The notes under the pieces were generated by a model that made no database searches, had not been told where the DNA came from, and saw only the letters and a program-made list of their open reading frames with translations. Made by a program: the position numbers and the translations under genes. Shown piece after piece: positions 31,501 to 44,000 of a stretch of 64,000 nucleotides of DNA; within the stretch, counting starts at the first letter, position 1; each line of letters starts with the position of its first letter. Origin of the DNA: Glaciozyma antarctica PI12 (taxonomy: Eukaryota > Basidiomycota > Microbotryomycetes > Kriegeriales > Camptobasidiaceae); the NCBI GenBank assembly GCA_002917775.1, contig KZ627157.1:842365-906364 (forward strand), read 5' to 3'.

Positions 31501-33505
31501 GACGGGAGAGGGAGAGGCCCTCGAGCTCTCCTCCGAACTCCTCGCATCGTCGACACCGTCCCTCTTCTTCTTGTCCTTCTTCCGGAAGAGACCGCCGAGA
31601 ATCCCGCCGCTCTTGCGCTTCTTCTCCCCCTCCCCGTCGACCGACTCCCTCCCGCCCTTCTTCTTCTTGAGCGTGCTCGAGCTCGAGAACGACTCGCGAC
31701 TCCCGTGTCCTTCGTCCGAGCCTAGCGGCGCCGCCGACGAAGCCGTCTCGATCGAGTTGAACGAGACCTCGCCTTCAGCGTTGTACCCGCTGTCCCCGCT
31801 CGGTCGCCTAGACTGCGGTTCGAAGTCGGGACGTCGCTCCGAGATGAGCTTGTTGTAGCGCGGGTCCTTGGGATCGATGAGGTCGACGCCGTGGACGCGC
31901 TGAGGGGAGGAGGGAGCGTGGGCGGGAGGGAGGTCGCCGAAAGGATTGTTGATGTCGAAGGTGGGATCTCGAACGATGGGCGGGGTGGTTGTGAGCTTTT
32001 TGGTGGGAGCGTTGGGGTCGAATGCGGCCTCGAGGTCGAGATCTCGACTGCGAGTGGAGGAGTCGGAAGGCCGGCGGGCGTCGCTCTCCCTCTGCTGCTG
32101 TACGTCGGCTCGCTCCGCTGCACGCTGCGCCTGGAGAGCCTGCTGCTGTAGTTCCTGCTGGCGAAGCTGTTGCTGCTCCTGTTGGTACTGCTGCTCCTGC
32201 TGTTGCCGGTAAAGGAGCTCTTGTTGCTGCTGCTGAGCTTGCTGCTGCTGGGGACTGGCCGCGCGCTGTTGCTGCCAATCGGTGCTCTCCATCTCGGCGC
32301 GCTGAGCCTGGACATTCCGAGCTCGCTCCTCCTCCCACTGCGCCCTCGTAAGGTCCTCCTCGTCGCCTCCGTCGTCCGCCTCGTCCGGATGATGCAGAAC
32401 GGGCCGTCGTGCGTTGACCTGAGACTGGGACTCCTCGTGCTGCTCGATCTCCTCCGTGAGGTTGTCGTCCGAGAACTCGGACTCCTCGCCCTCGTCGTCG
32501 TCGTCGAAGACCTGGTCTCCCTGCAGCTCGCCTTCCTCTCCGCCATCCATCTCCTCGTCGTAATCTTCCTCGTCCGTCTCGCCGTTCGCCGAATGCTCGT
32601 AGTACGTTGGGGCGGTGAAGATGACCGTCTTGGCCTTGCTGCTGCCTGCTCGTTCGGGACGATCGCTGCCGGGGGAGATGTTGCGAGGGTGGTCCTTGTG
32701 GGAAGGCGAGGCGATGACGCCTTTCGAGGAGGGATGCTGGGACTTGTGAGGGTGAGGCTGTTGAGAGGGAGGGATGCGACCGTCGAAGCGGGTTTGGGCG
32801 GCAGTGGAGGAGGGGCCGGTGACGACGTCTTGTTGAGTTGCAGAAGTGAGCTGCAGATACACCACCGTCAGCTGAGGATTCCTCCGCTCAGGGACCTGAA
32901 GACGAGCTCACATCGACGTTGCGGTGCTTGTTCAGTCGCGCCAGCCGCTCGAAAGGCGTCTCGATGTTCTCCGCCGGAATGTAGCCGACCGCCTGCGTCT
33001 TGAGGACCCTCACGAGCCACCAATACGAGTTGCTATCGTCCAGCAGGAGGAGCTTGTCCCCCTTGACTACGCTCGCTTGCCCGTCGACGGTCGCGAGGAA
33101 AGTGTGGAGCGCGTAGACGAGGCCAAAGTCAATGTCCTCGTCCGGGATCGAAGGGGAGGAGGAGAGAGAGTCGGAGAAGGAGCCTGAGTCGTCCTGGTCG
33201 TCCTGCATATCCTCCTGGTCCCCAGCCTCCCCGTTCCGCACCCTAAGGCCTTCTGCGACCTCGTCTCCCGACGAAGCCGGGGACTCGTCCTCCAACATCG
33301 AGTGCGCCTCCGACTCCGAGGTCTCGTAGTCACGAGCTTGTTGAGCTTGAATAGCGCGCGATTCGACCTTCTGCTGGGCAGGAGAGATGCGCCCGCGGTT
33401 GGCGTTTCCTACGTCGATGCTCAAAGCTGGTGCGCGCGCGCGCACGCCTCCGGTCGATCCACTCGAACTGTAGCCATCGTTGTAGTCGGAAGTTTCGACT
33501 GCCAT
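28563..33505 (-). CDS. tea4: Tea4/Bud14-like SH3 polarity protein with PP1-docking motif
   Basis: Cell-end polarity factor linking microtubule-delivered cues to formins and type-1 phosphatase. From the ATG at 33505 (MAVETSDYNDG) an acidic region precedes the SH3 domain (VYALHTFLATVDGQASVVKG, DSNSYWWLVRVLKTQAVGYI, PAENIE). The Bud14/Tea4-specific extension TPFERLARLNKHRNVDLTSA follows, then SKAKTVIFTAPTYYEH, whose KTVIF fits the RVxF PP1-docking consensus. A glutamine-rich coiled stretch lies near 32110-32275. Beyond that is a conserved C-terminal half (IPGLDVLLLSVLRVFAGDNI, FRFAVRLLIYPDDLPENVI). Frame is lost once near 31450-31530, between two clearly coding parts, without an obvious intron. 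Identity strong; a start at 33616 is possible. Confidence 0.85.
32105..32275. repeat. CTG/CAG-rich stretch encoding a glutamine-rich coil in the Tea4-like gene
   Basis: Imperfect CTG/GTT/TTG triplets on the plus strand read as clustered glutamines on the coding (minus) strand, broken by Leu, Glu, Arg and Tyr. Because it is impure it should be fairly stable in length. It likely forms a coiled coil rather than a simple expansion. Confidence 0.7.
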
Positions 33506-34357
33506 CAAGGTCGGGGAAGGGGGAGAGGGTGGAGAGGGGAAGGGAGGTGAGGAGGTCGACGCGTGCTGCGTGACGAGGAGGATCAGCGGGTTGCGACGGC
33601 GGGAGATCGGCTCCACCTAGTACAAGAGACACGTACTTCAGTTCCTTAGGTAGTGGTTCAAGAGACCACGAGCGTTGCGAGGAGAGGGCGTCAAGGAGGA
33701 GGGTACCGGTGAGGTGAGCGGATGGGCGGCGAAGGGGGAAGCTCCGGAGGTAATTCGTGCGGGTCGTGAAGGGGGGAGGGAAAGCGTTCAACGAGTGGAG
33801 AGTCGAGCTTGACGAGTAGTGCTCGACCGGCGAGGAATGTGTGAGGGACAGAGAGGGCTGGTGTTGTTTCGAAACTCCGAACGAAGTTGTGCTGGCGAGA
33901 GGTCCTTAAGCGGTGGCTGGGGACGCTGGTTCACGCTAGATTGGTGTAGAGTGGGTGCAGAAAAGCAGGCCAGAGAAGGCGGAAGGGAGAGAACGACCTG
34001 AAAAGACCAACAGCAACCACATCCCTCGGAGACGCTTTGACGCTCTGAGTCGTGGTCCCCTCCCCTGCGAGATGAGGAATGCTATCCTCCTCGCTTGCAC
34101 CTCTCAATCAAGCAACGTATCTCTCTCGTCGTAAAGCAAATCAGAGCTCCGAGGAGGGCGTCAATTCACTCCACCGGAGCAGCCTCCCGCAGGAGACGCC
34201 AGCAACGCGAACGTATGCAGAGAAGTACGAAGGGGAAGGGAACGATAGTAGATAAAACGGAAGGTGCAGCAGCGAGATTAGGACGTGCGTTCTTCGTCGA
34301 GAACGGGCCTGTGAAAGAACCCATCAGCTCCTCCTCTCGCGAACGAGCAACCGCCAC
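33506..34357. other. Intergenic: Tea4-like promoter and F-box-like 3' flank
   Basis: 852 nt. Frames of 60-140 codons exist but show no family features. Nothing regulatory could be named. Confidence 0.45.
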
Positions 34358-37300
34358 CTACCGAAGCCACAGCTTGCCCGGCCGAGACTTGTCCCTCAGG
34401 ATCCTCCACGGCGTCGGCACGGTCGACGAACAACGTGCGATGAGAGTCGTCGCGTGCTCCGTCGTGCCGTCCGTTTCGACGACGACGATGCCGCTCCAGT
34501 CCTCGTGAACGACGTCGACGCCTCCAGGTCCCGAACCGCCAACGCCGCCGTTCCCGCCAATGATGGTGCCAGCCTTAAGTCGACAGGATCCTCTGAGGAA
34601 GATTGGGAGTCAGTATGTGGCTGAGGAAGAGGGAGCGAGGACGGACCGATAGACGAAGCGCTTGATCTGGTAGTTGCCTTGCGGCGACGAAACTTGGACC
34701 TTCTCGTCGCAGAGAGCGAGAGTTTCGCGAATCTGGTTGACTCCTGAATTGAGACTGGCGTAGAAGACGGGGTTTGTCGTTGAGGATGCGACAATATCTG
34801 CAGAACTCGGGGGTCAGTTTCGCGGACGGCTCTGCGACGCAGAAACTGACTGTGGTAGTAGCCTGGTGGGAATGCGAGCATGTCGAGCCAAGGCTGAGGA
34901 GAATGCGTATCAGCAGCCACTCAACGAACGCTAAGCTCGCAGGACTGACCGGTAGATGCCCAATCAAGTCGTAAGTGAATTGAAAGTCGCGCAGGTACTT
35001 GCCGTCGTAGACGAGCTTGCCCTCGTTCCTAAAGTCGCCAACCGCACTGCAGATTCAACCGACACGTCAGCCTGATCAACAGAGCAAAAAGCGAAGCGTA
35101 CTCACACATCATGAACGATGTCCCCTCGCTTCAAGTGCGTCCAAACTCCACTCCTCCATACCTCCCTCTCCGTCTCGACGACCTCCTCGTCCGCCAGCCA
35201 CGACTTCTTCGCCGGCACCCAAGCGCGCAACAACGCCGCTCTCCCACTCTTGTACACCGGCGCCGCGTTCGGGATTTTCGGGAAGGCGTAAGGCGGTCGA
35301 GGGAGTCGAGCGAGAGGGCCGACGTGCTGAGCGCGAATTCGAATGACGATGCGGTTGAAGGCGCGCGTCGAGGCTCGGATCATGCGGAGAGTGTTGAGGC
35401 CGAGCGGTTCTTTGGCGTGCTCTCGCGCGAAGAGGGCATACTCCCGTACCGTGTACTCCATCCCGATTTGAAAGGCGTCCAAGTCGCGCAGGTCAAGGAC
35501 GACCGTGCCTTCTCGGATGGTCGTCGAGATCGAGCGTTGGAGAGGAAGGCTGTGCGAAGGAAGGTGGGGTTCGTGCGAGCTGACGTGGGTGGTGGGGAGG
35601 ATGCGGTAGCCGACTGGGCCGAGGAAGCGTTGGAGAACGAGCTCCTTCGCGTCGCCTTCGATGCAGCGGAGCATCGTCTTCGAGACGGCCCGTAGAGATC
35701 GGTAGTCTTGATAGGATAGGTGCTGAAGGAGATTGACGAAGATCTTGTCGGGGTAGATGACGAGGGCGAACTCGAAGCGTGGTCTTGACTGGTCGTCCTC
35801 GTCCTCGGCCTCGACAACCTCCTCGACTTGAGCGGTTTCTTCGACAACGCTCTTGTCGTCGAGAAGAATCGGGGAGCTCAGCCCAGCTCCTGTCGAGAGA
35901 GGGAGTTGATCGACGCTCGCCAGCGAGCTCGATGGGCGACTGGACCTGCTCGACGCCGGCTGCTCCTCGACCGCTGCCTGAGGATCGACGACGGTACGCG
36001 CCTCGAGAAAAGTCACGTCGGTCGTAGCCTCGACCGAAGAAGGGGCTGTTCCCGCTGAGTCTTGCTCTCCCGACGGTCGTAGACTTCCAATTGAAGACGG
36101 AGCGACGGGAGAGGACGACCGGGGTTCCGGTACTTGTTTCGACGGGTTCGAGATGGACTGGAAGGTCGGCAGGGTGAGGAATGACGACGAAGGTAGAGTT
36201 TGACTGAGTGGAGGAAGGATGGGGGACGGGGGCGGTGGGAGTAATGGTGTTGAGCGTCGCTTGGATGGGAAAAGGCGTGCTGAAAGCCTGTTCCTCCGCT
36301 GTCGGTACGAAGGACGACTGGTCCACGAGTTCTTCAGCCTGCTGAAGTGGCAGCGAAGGTCGAACCGACGACTCGTCGCTATCCGAATCGAGCGGTCGTC
36401 TCACCGCCGCAGGATGAGTCGGCGCAACGCGACCATGACGACCAGCGAAGAGCGAGTTGTGGCGGAGAATCTCCTGCTGCGTCGACGACAGGCTATGCCG
36501 AGGGGGAGTGGCGTGGAGGGAGGAATTGGGAGAGTTGCCGAGAAAGGCGGACATGGGCGAGTAGGCCGCTGAAGAAAGAGCTTGGTTTGGCGTAGAAGGG
36601 GCGCCGGTGAGGGTCGAATAGGAGGAGGAGCTGGAGAGAACCTGTTGCGGAGGCTCTGCCGATTACGCGAGTCAGCAACGGATCCTGCGAAGGAAGAGAG
36701 GATCGACTCACTTCGAGGGCTGCTGGCAATCTCTGCGTGCGGCAGCAGAATCTCCCTCCTGGGGCCTAGCGAGCTCTCCCTGCGGTTCGTCACTCGCTCC
36801 GGCGAAACGAATCCATTCGACGCTCGCCCTGCACAAAAGTCAGCTCTCGCTCCAACCCGAGCTTCAAAGAGAATCTCACCAGGCGGACTCATCGCATACT
36901 CGACCCTCTCAGCCCTCATCTGCATCGGCATCAAGCTTGACCTCCTCGCAGGCCTCACGACCACCTCGGCCCTCGGCTCCTCCAAACTCTCCTGTGTCCC
37001 CTCCCTCGAATGCATGGGCGTCCCACCCCTAGGTCCTTGATAACCTTCAAGCATCTGCTTCCAACTCCAATCACTCGCGTCCCCCATACTCTCCATCCCT
37101 AGCAGGTCTGCACCGCCCTCGAAGCTCCCGTGACTGTCGCTCGTCAGAGGACTCGCAGCGTAGAACGGCGGGCTGGCGAATCCTGTAGAGGGGTCTCGAG
37201 TGCTCGCACGACGAGGAGGAGGCGTCTGAAATCCGTTCCCGTGAGGTTCGTGCGAGCGCTGAGGGGATTCCGACGGGCGTTGATGAGGAGGGACAGGCGG

Positions 37301-38560
37301 GAGCTGGTGATCTGGGACTTGCGCATTCAGGACGACCCAGTCCTCAGCCACCGCATTCCGATCCGGCCTCGTCGTCGTCCGTCCGACGCTCTGGCTCGTG
37401 CGATACGCCGCCATCCCAGACGAGCGAACGGGGGTGGAGGAGAGGGTTCTCCCGATCTCCTCCCCCGCTCGATCTTCGCGCGTGCGAGCTTGGAGCAGCT
37501 CGAGGTTTCTGGAGCGTTGAGGAGGGGGGTTTGGTGTTGGACGGCGGAGGTTTCGCCAGCTTGCCGCCTAGACCGAAGAAGGAGCGTTTTGGGGGAGGAG
37601 TGACGGGAGGGGCGGGAGTTCGGCGGGACGAAGACGTTCCTTGGTGCGGGGAGGACTTGTTGAGCGGTGGAGGGGCGCGGTCGTCCTCTCTTCCGGCCTG
37701 GCGACCAGCGCCAGCAGGTACGCCTCCAAGCCCGAAGAAGTTCCCGCTCGTCGAGCTAGGTTCCGGCGAGCGTTCCGACTGAATCCCTCGGGCGATTCGC
37801 TGGCTAGGCGTGAGAGATTCGTAGGAGTGGGGAGGAAGAGGGGGAGGGCTGGAGGTGTAGTTCTGGGATTCGGGAGGTTGGCGCGAGGAAGGCTGCAGGG
37901 GCGACGCCAACGCGTTGAGGTGCTGAGGGGTCGAGGACGAGTGCTGGGTGCGGTTTCGGAGTGTGCTGTTCGAGTGGAAGAGCGAGGGTTCCGGGGAAGC
38001 AGTGGGCGGCTCGAGGGGATGGTCGTCCGCGCGTCGCGTGAGCCACTGCCTCGTCCTCCCCGAGCTCTGTCCGCCACTCGGTGCTCCCTCCGACGACGGG
38101 ATCGCAGGAAGCGCCGAGGTCCTCCGCTCCTGCGCTGCCAGCTGTTGTTGTTCTCCCGCATACGTCTCCCGCTCCGTCCCCGTCGTATGCTCAAGTCGGC
38201 GCAGCGGGAACTCTGGCGCAGTTGCAGCTGGGAAGGAGGAGATCGAAGAGGCACTTGGATTGTGCTGGAGGAACTGAGATCCTGCGAATGGATGGTGAGA
38301 AGTAGGAGCGTGGTTGTTTGGCGAATGAGAGTAGGAGGTGCCTTCGTCGAGTCGGGCGCCGCGACTTGGAGAGGAGGGTTGAGCTGGTGAACGAAGGTAG
38401 TCGTGGGGAGGAGGAGCAGGCGGTGGAGGGGACGAAGGAGGTGCGCCGCTCCGAGGGTACGGGGCCGGAGCCCCTCCGCGGTCGTCCAGGCGGTCCAGTG
38501 TTGCGGTTCGAGGTACGGCGGGAGAGCGTTGAACTGGACGCGTGGTGGATCGATATGTAC
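34358..38560 (-). CDS. Large F-box-like fungal protein, 5' end unresolved
   Basis: Conserved basidiomycete protein, perhaps a ubiquitin-ligase substrate adaptor. The conserved C-terminal half has an F-box-like helix set (LLQHLSYQDYRSLRAVSKTM) after FEFALVIYPDKIFVN, then GDFRNEGKLVYDGKYLRDFQ, FTYDLIGHLP, WLDMLAFPPGYYHSQ and KVQVSSPQGNYQIKRFVYR, ending KSRPGKLWLR. The N-terminal half is Ser/Pro-rich with two FFGLGG motifs (near 37740 and 37570). Two frame changes occur without introns: near 36130, and near 37525 at a run of six G (plus strand). Upstream of 37414 (ATG, MAAYRTSQSVG) the coding-like frame has no ATG at all, so the true start is unknown; 38560 is where coding character fades. If only the ATG at 37414 is used, the protein is much shorter. 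Confidence 0.6.
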
Positions 38561-38972
38561 AGCAAGGACCGGCTTGCAATCTGGCGGCGGGAGGGAGGAG
38601 CGAAGGGGAGGCGCAACTCGTGGCTTCGCGCTCGTGGCTCTGCTGAGACACGATTCTGTCGCGTTCTCTCAAGACGAACAGTCTTTCAGAAAAGACCTGG
38701 TTGCACAAATCCTTTTGAAGGAGTACAGGAAGAAGAGAAAGTAGGCGGATCGAAAAATAGGGAAGGGGAGGGAGGAGGCAGCGGGGGTTCGTAAACAGGG
38801 TAGGGTCGCAAGGAGAGGACGGAGGGGGGACAGAGGGGGAAGAACGACAGCAACCAGGTGAGATAGCCGTTGGTACGAAAAGCCCGAGGAGAGGAAGAGG
38901 AAGAAGGAGGACTCCAGCAACGCCGGAAAGAGGAACCGTCGCTAACGACGTCCCTCTCGCTGCGTCCAACGC
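38561..38972. other. Intergenic: promoter of the F-box-like gene
   Basis: About 410 nt, purine-rich on the plus strand. The minus strand contains no ATG across this stretch, which is why the downstream gene's start cannot be placed here without an indel or an unseen exon. Confidence 0.4.
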
Positions 38973-40714
38973 CTACCCGAAAAGGTAAGGCGCCGCCGCC
39001 GTCGCTCCCACCGCAACCGCCAATCCCACACCCGCCATCCACCTCCTCCCCTCGGGCGCAACGCCCCGCTGCTCCATCAACGCGATCTGGCTCCCAGGAA
39101 CCTTGATCTCCCTCCCGGCGTTGGTGGGGACCTTGCGCGCCTTGGGAGCCCTCTTGAAGATCTTGCCAAAGAAGCCCCTGCGGTCGACGAGAACGTCCGC
39201 GAGCGGGCCCGACTCGGGAAGCGCCTCCTCCTCCTCTTCCTCCTCCTCCAACGCGCGCTTCTTGGATCCCTCAATCACGGTCGTCTCGGCGAGCTCAGCA
39301 AGGGTTCCACTCTCCTTGAGGCTTTCGACGAGCTTCTGTGCAGCCTCAATTTGTGCGGCGACTTCCTCGTCGGTAGCGATTAGACCGTTGGTCGAGGGAA
39401 GGGGAGTGACGACAGGGACGTCAACCTTGACTTCCGTCGTCTCGGTGATGATGCCGGTCTCGACGTCGGTGGAGAGGGTCTGGAGGATGGAAACTCCCGC
39501 GCTGGACGCGCCGGAGAGGGCGGAGGGAGCGACTTTGGAAGGGGTGCCGGCGGGAGGGGAGGCGACGCGTTGGCGCTTGGTGCGGGGAGAGCGGGTGCTG
39601 GCGGGAGACTGCGAGAGTTAAGAAGTGAGGATTGCGCAGACGGACGAAGAGAAAGGAACTTGCGTCGTTCTCGGAATCAACAATCTCCATGGACTCGATG
39701 GCCGGCGTAGGGGCGTACTCGATGAGCTCGGTAGCAAAGCGAGTGATCTTGTACTCCTTGGCAAGCGAGGCGGCGGACGTAGCCGGGATCCTGCGCACCA
39801 GAGCTCTAGTAAGCTCCCCAGTCACCCACACAAACAAAGGCTCTCGCACCAAGTCCCGCTCAGCTTGCGCGAGTCGTCGTGCTCAGCTCCAGCCTTCTTC
39901 GTGTCGCCGTAGCGGCCTCGGCTGCCCTTCGAGATCCAGGCCATCTCGGCAGCCTCTTCTGCGTCGGACGCGAGGGGGTAGGCGGCGCGGAAGAGGGAGG
40001 ACGCAGAGACGGCGTCGGTGTCGAAGCGCTTGATGATGTGTCTGTGAGGCTAGTCAGTGGCTGTCCTGCACGGTCGTAGGCGCTGTCCAAGAAGTCTCAA
40101 GGCGGAGCTCGCCACCTCTCCGCCCGCCTGCCCCGTTGTTGATTAAGGCAGTCTGCGCCCTGGACGTGCCTCCCCGCTCCACCCTTCGCGTCACCAGTCC
40201 CTGAAGACTCTCCCAGTTCATTCGAGAACGCAGGACCTCCCCCCAGTACACCCAACAAACTGCACACCCGCATAAATCGTGAACACGCGACGATCCCCCC
40301 TGCCGTCCTCGCTCCTCTCCCCACTCCTCTGCCGCGCCCTCCTCCGATAGTCAGAAAAAACTACTCACCCTGGAACGCCCTTGGGCACCGGGCACTTGAC
40401 CCTAGCGATCGTGATCGTATCATCACTCGAGCCGCCCAACTTGAGCGTCTGGATCTTGACCTTGTGGAGCTTGCCCTTGTAGTCGACCATGAGGTCGTTA
40501 CCCTTTTCGGGGAGCTTCGGGCGAGAGGAGGGAGGGGCGGGGGAGAGGGAGCGGGCGGAGCGGGCCGAGTCGCGCTGGGGGGAGGTTGGAGGCTCGAGAA
40601 GGACGGGGTGGTCGCTGTGACGGGAAGGGAGCCACGAGGCTGGCCGTGCCTGGAGGAGGGCGGTGGCGACGTGGGCGTAGATTGCCTGCTGGATCGTCGA
40701 GGAGCGGACGACAT
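38973..40714 (-). CDS. Bqt4-like inner nuclear membrane protein (KilA-N/APSES-type domain, tail-anchored)
   Basis: Resembles fission yeast Bqt4, which anchors telomeres to the nuclear envelope through an APSES/KilA-N-like domain. Seen here: KLPEKGNDLMVDYKGKLHKV, IQTLKLGG, ITIARVKCPVPKGVPG, HIIKRFDTDAVSASSLFRAA, EAAEMAWISKGSRGRYGDT, RKLSGTWVRIPATSAASLA and KEYKITRFATELIEYAPTP. A low-complexity linker with an NLS-like TKRQRV and a run of eight Glu follows. The C-terminus is a single hydrophobic anchor (WMAGVGLAVAVGATAAAPYL). An intron of roughly 340 nt splits the domain. The ATG at 40714 opens a Ser/Pro N-terminus in a different frame from the domain; the change near 40520 lies in C/G runs. Domain call strong, start tentative. 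Confidence 0.75.
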
Positions 40715-41099
40715 TGTTGCTGTATGCGGTATGAGGCAAGAGGGGAGCTACCTCTTTGGCTGAGGGCACTGGACGAGGGTTGAACGGTTTCTCCCCAAGT
40801 CCTTCTCGCGATTGTATTGGTCCATTCGTTCAATTCTTTCTACGATTCGCTCTCCAACTTCTAGGTTCCTTGATCCCTGGGTGAAAGTGTGAAAGAAGGT
40901 GTGGAATCGTTTACAAGCGCCGGAGGCGAAAGATCGAATATATTCGCGGATTGAGTTCGGCAGCCATTATTATTCTTCTCGCTTTCGTCGTTGACGACGC
41001 CGGGCTTGTGCGATGCGAAGCAAGAAGGAAGCAGCGGGGAACGAGCAGGAATAAGTCCAGCCCACCATTCGAGAACGCCAAGCCAACAGGCCTCATTTC
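40715..41099. other. Intergenic: Bqt4-like promoter and XRN1 3' flank
   Basis: 385 nt with no gene. It is A/T-richer around 40900-40990, as expected of a 3' untranslated region plus promoter. Confidence 0.45.
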
Positions 41100-44000
41100 T
41101 CAAGCATCCACCGCTCCGACCACTCCTCCCCTCCCCCTCGCTGCCCCTCTCCCCCTCACCATTCCTCCCCTCCCCCTCGACCCGTTCACCAGCTGCGGCG
41201 GCGGCGGCACGGCGACTCCCCTGCCAACCTGCACCGCGCCCCTAATCGCTCCCGGCGCTCCCCTCTGCGCCGCCGTGTACACCGGGTGCACGACTCCTCC
41301 TCCACGCGGGAACGAAGGAGGGTAGAAGCCTCGGCCACCGCGAGCGCCTCCGCGAGGAACGCCGGCGGCGGGACCGATGGGGATCCCGAGAGCGGCGCCG
41401 AGGTTCTGCTGGTGCGTGAAGGTCGAGGGCGTCGTGCTTTGAATCTGGTGAGGAGCTTGACTGCGGGCGACTCCGTGGTTGCCGTTGATCTGGCGAGTCG
41501 GGTTCTGAAGAACTTGAATTCCGGCGTTACTGCGTCGACGGGGAGTCAGAGAGAGCGAGAAAGGATAACTGACGACAGCGACTTACGGGAATGCATCACG
41601 TCCTCGTCCGTTCGCAGTCTGAGGAGCAGGGTGGAACCCTCCCGCAGGAAGTCCTCGAGCGGGAAGGATCGCAGGACCTCCCGCAGGGCCTCGAGTGAAG
41701 TGAGGCACAGGCGCTCCTCGTCCCCCTCGAGCGGCAGGTGCGGCAGCAGGAGCTGGAGGCTTCGTTCCGCTCGCAAACTGCTGGTCGGAGAGGTTGAGGA
41801 TCGTGATCGGCGAGACCGTCTGACCGCGATGAGGCGAGCACCTGGGCGAACAAGAACGGCGTCAGGTCGAGTTCGACTAGACGATAAAAGCGACCCACCG
41901 ATCCCCAAGTGTCGTTCCTCCGATGAACTGGACGTCAAAGACAACGTCGATAAAGCCCGACAAGATACCAACGACGACTCCCTTTGCAGAGAGCGGAACG
42001 CTCCCCGCGTCGGCGACCATGATGACTCGGTCGCCGAGAGTGAACCTCTGCTCGCGAAGGCGGTTCGCAGCGTGGCCAGGCTTGAGAAGCGCCTGGCGAG
42101 GAATACCCTTGATCGCGGCCTGCTTCATGCGGGCGACGTTCTTGCCGGCGACGATGCTGTCGGCGAGCTTCTCGAGCGACATGACGGTGTCCTGCACCAC
42201 GACCGTTAGCGAGAGTCGCTCGAGAAGACCGAACGCGAGCTCACCTTGTCGAGCTGATCCGAGTATAGCGGGACCTTGTCAAAGTCGCGAACGCCCTTCT
42301 CGACGAGCCACGCCTTGAGCTCCTTGAGGCGCGAGTCGGCGACCGCAGGGTCGAAGAAGTCGGTAGCGCGGGTCAAGTCTGCAACAAAGAAGCCTCATCA
42401 GCAATCGCGTACGAACCAAGTCTCGAGAAAGGACTCACCACCACGCTTGCGATCCAGCGCGTCTGCGACCTCGGGGAACTTGCGGTTGTAGTCCTGGATA
42501 AGCTCGATAGCCTTCTGGCTGAACTCCCATCCCGAAACGCCCTTGCGCGAGTACCCGAGGACCTTCTGACTCTTGGCCTCAAACTTGAGGTTGAGCCCGA
42601 TGTTGGTCTTCCTCTCGCCCTCGGAGACCATGAGGCTCGAGGTGAGCTTGGAGAGCGTCAGGCCCGACATGCGGACTTGGCGAGTGACGGCGTGCGAGGG
42701 GACGTAGGTCGCCTGAGCGACGGTCGCGAGGCGGTTCTGGAACGCCGTGTTCTCGAGCTTATCGTTCGGGAAGAACTGCAGTTCGCGCTTGGGTCAGTCG
42801 CGGCGAAAGCAATGGAGGAGAAGAACACGCACGGCGATGCGGATGGCGAGGTTGTCGCCCTCGTGGCCGACGACCTGAGCTGGGACGCCATACGCCGCTC
42901 CACCGAGGAAGAAGACCTTGCAGCCTTCGGGGTACTCCATCTCGACGGGGATCGGAGGTTGCTCCTGCGTCGACGCACGAGTTTAGCGCTATCACTCAGA
43001 AACGATGAGAACCAACGCACCATGTAGCGAACGTCCTCGTTCGCGACGCTGCGAACGGTCGCCTGCGCCGCAAACTCCTGCTCGCGCTCCTCGTACTCCT
43101 TGATCGTCGCTCCATCATCGAGTCGCTTGAGGCCTACGCCCACGCATCATCAGCTGCCATCCCTTCAACGCGAAACTGAAGAACGCACCCTTGAGCAACT
43201 GGACGTGCACGACAACTTCGATGTTGCCGATAATGCACCCGTATCGCTTCGAATAAACATGCTCCAACCGATCCGCCGTCCTCTTCCACCCCATCACATT
43301 CGCCGGGGCATGCGCCTCACTCCTCACGCGTCCCTGCCCATCGACGACATACCGGAACAGCTCATCACTAACGGCGACGACGCGACCTTCCTGGAGGTAC
43401 GGGTATCCCGTGAACGTCTTGTGCCCGACGAGGAGCTTGGCGATATCCTCCGACTTGAGTCCCTCGTACCGGTTCTCGATCGTGATGACCATCGTCTCCT
43501 TGCGACTGTCGCCCTGGAAGACGCTGACGCCGTGGAAGCCGAGGTGACCGGTGTAGGGGATCGTGTGGAGGGAGGGGAAGCCCGAGACGGCGTCCGCACC
43601 GAGGAGGACGCCAGGGACGAGACCCTTGACGTACGAGAGGCCGCCTTGGAGAGTGGGGAGGTGGAACTTCTCGAGCTTGCAGCGGCAGTGAATGAGGTCG
43701 GGGAAGAAGCCGGGGAGGGAGGAGGGGTAGACGGATTCCGTGTCGTCGTAGGTGAAGCGCCAGCTGTCGCCGAACTGGTTCCGCGCGCGCTCCTCGGGGC
43801 TGAGTCGAGGTTCGCGAGCCGCCATCGTTGAGAGAAGGCGCTTGACGTCGATGAAGGGGATCTTGACGATCGCTTCCCAATCTTGCTTCTTGCCGTTGAG
43901 GTCCTGCTCGAAATCGACGGGGTAGAAGTCGATGATGGGCGAGGTCGGATCCGAGAGGAGGTCGCGGAAGGCGAGGGGGATGTGCGACGAGGAGAGGTCG

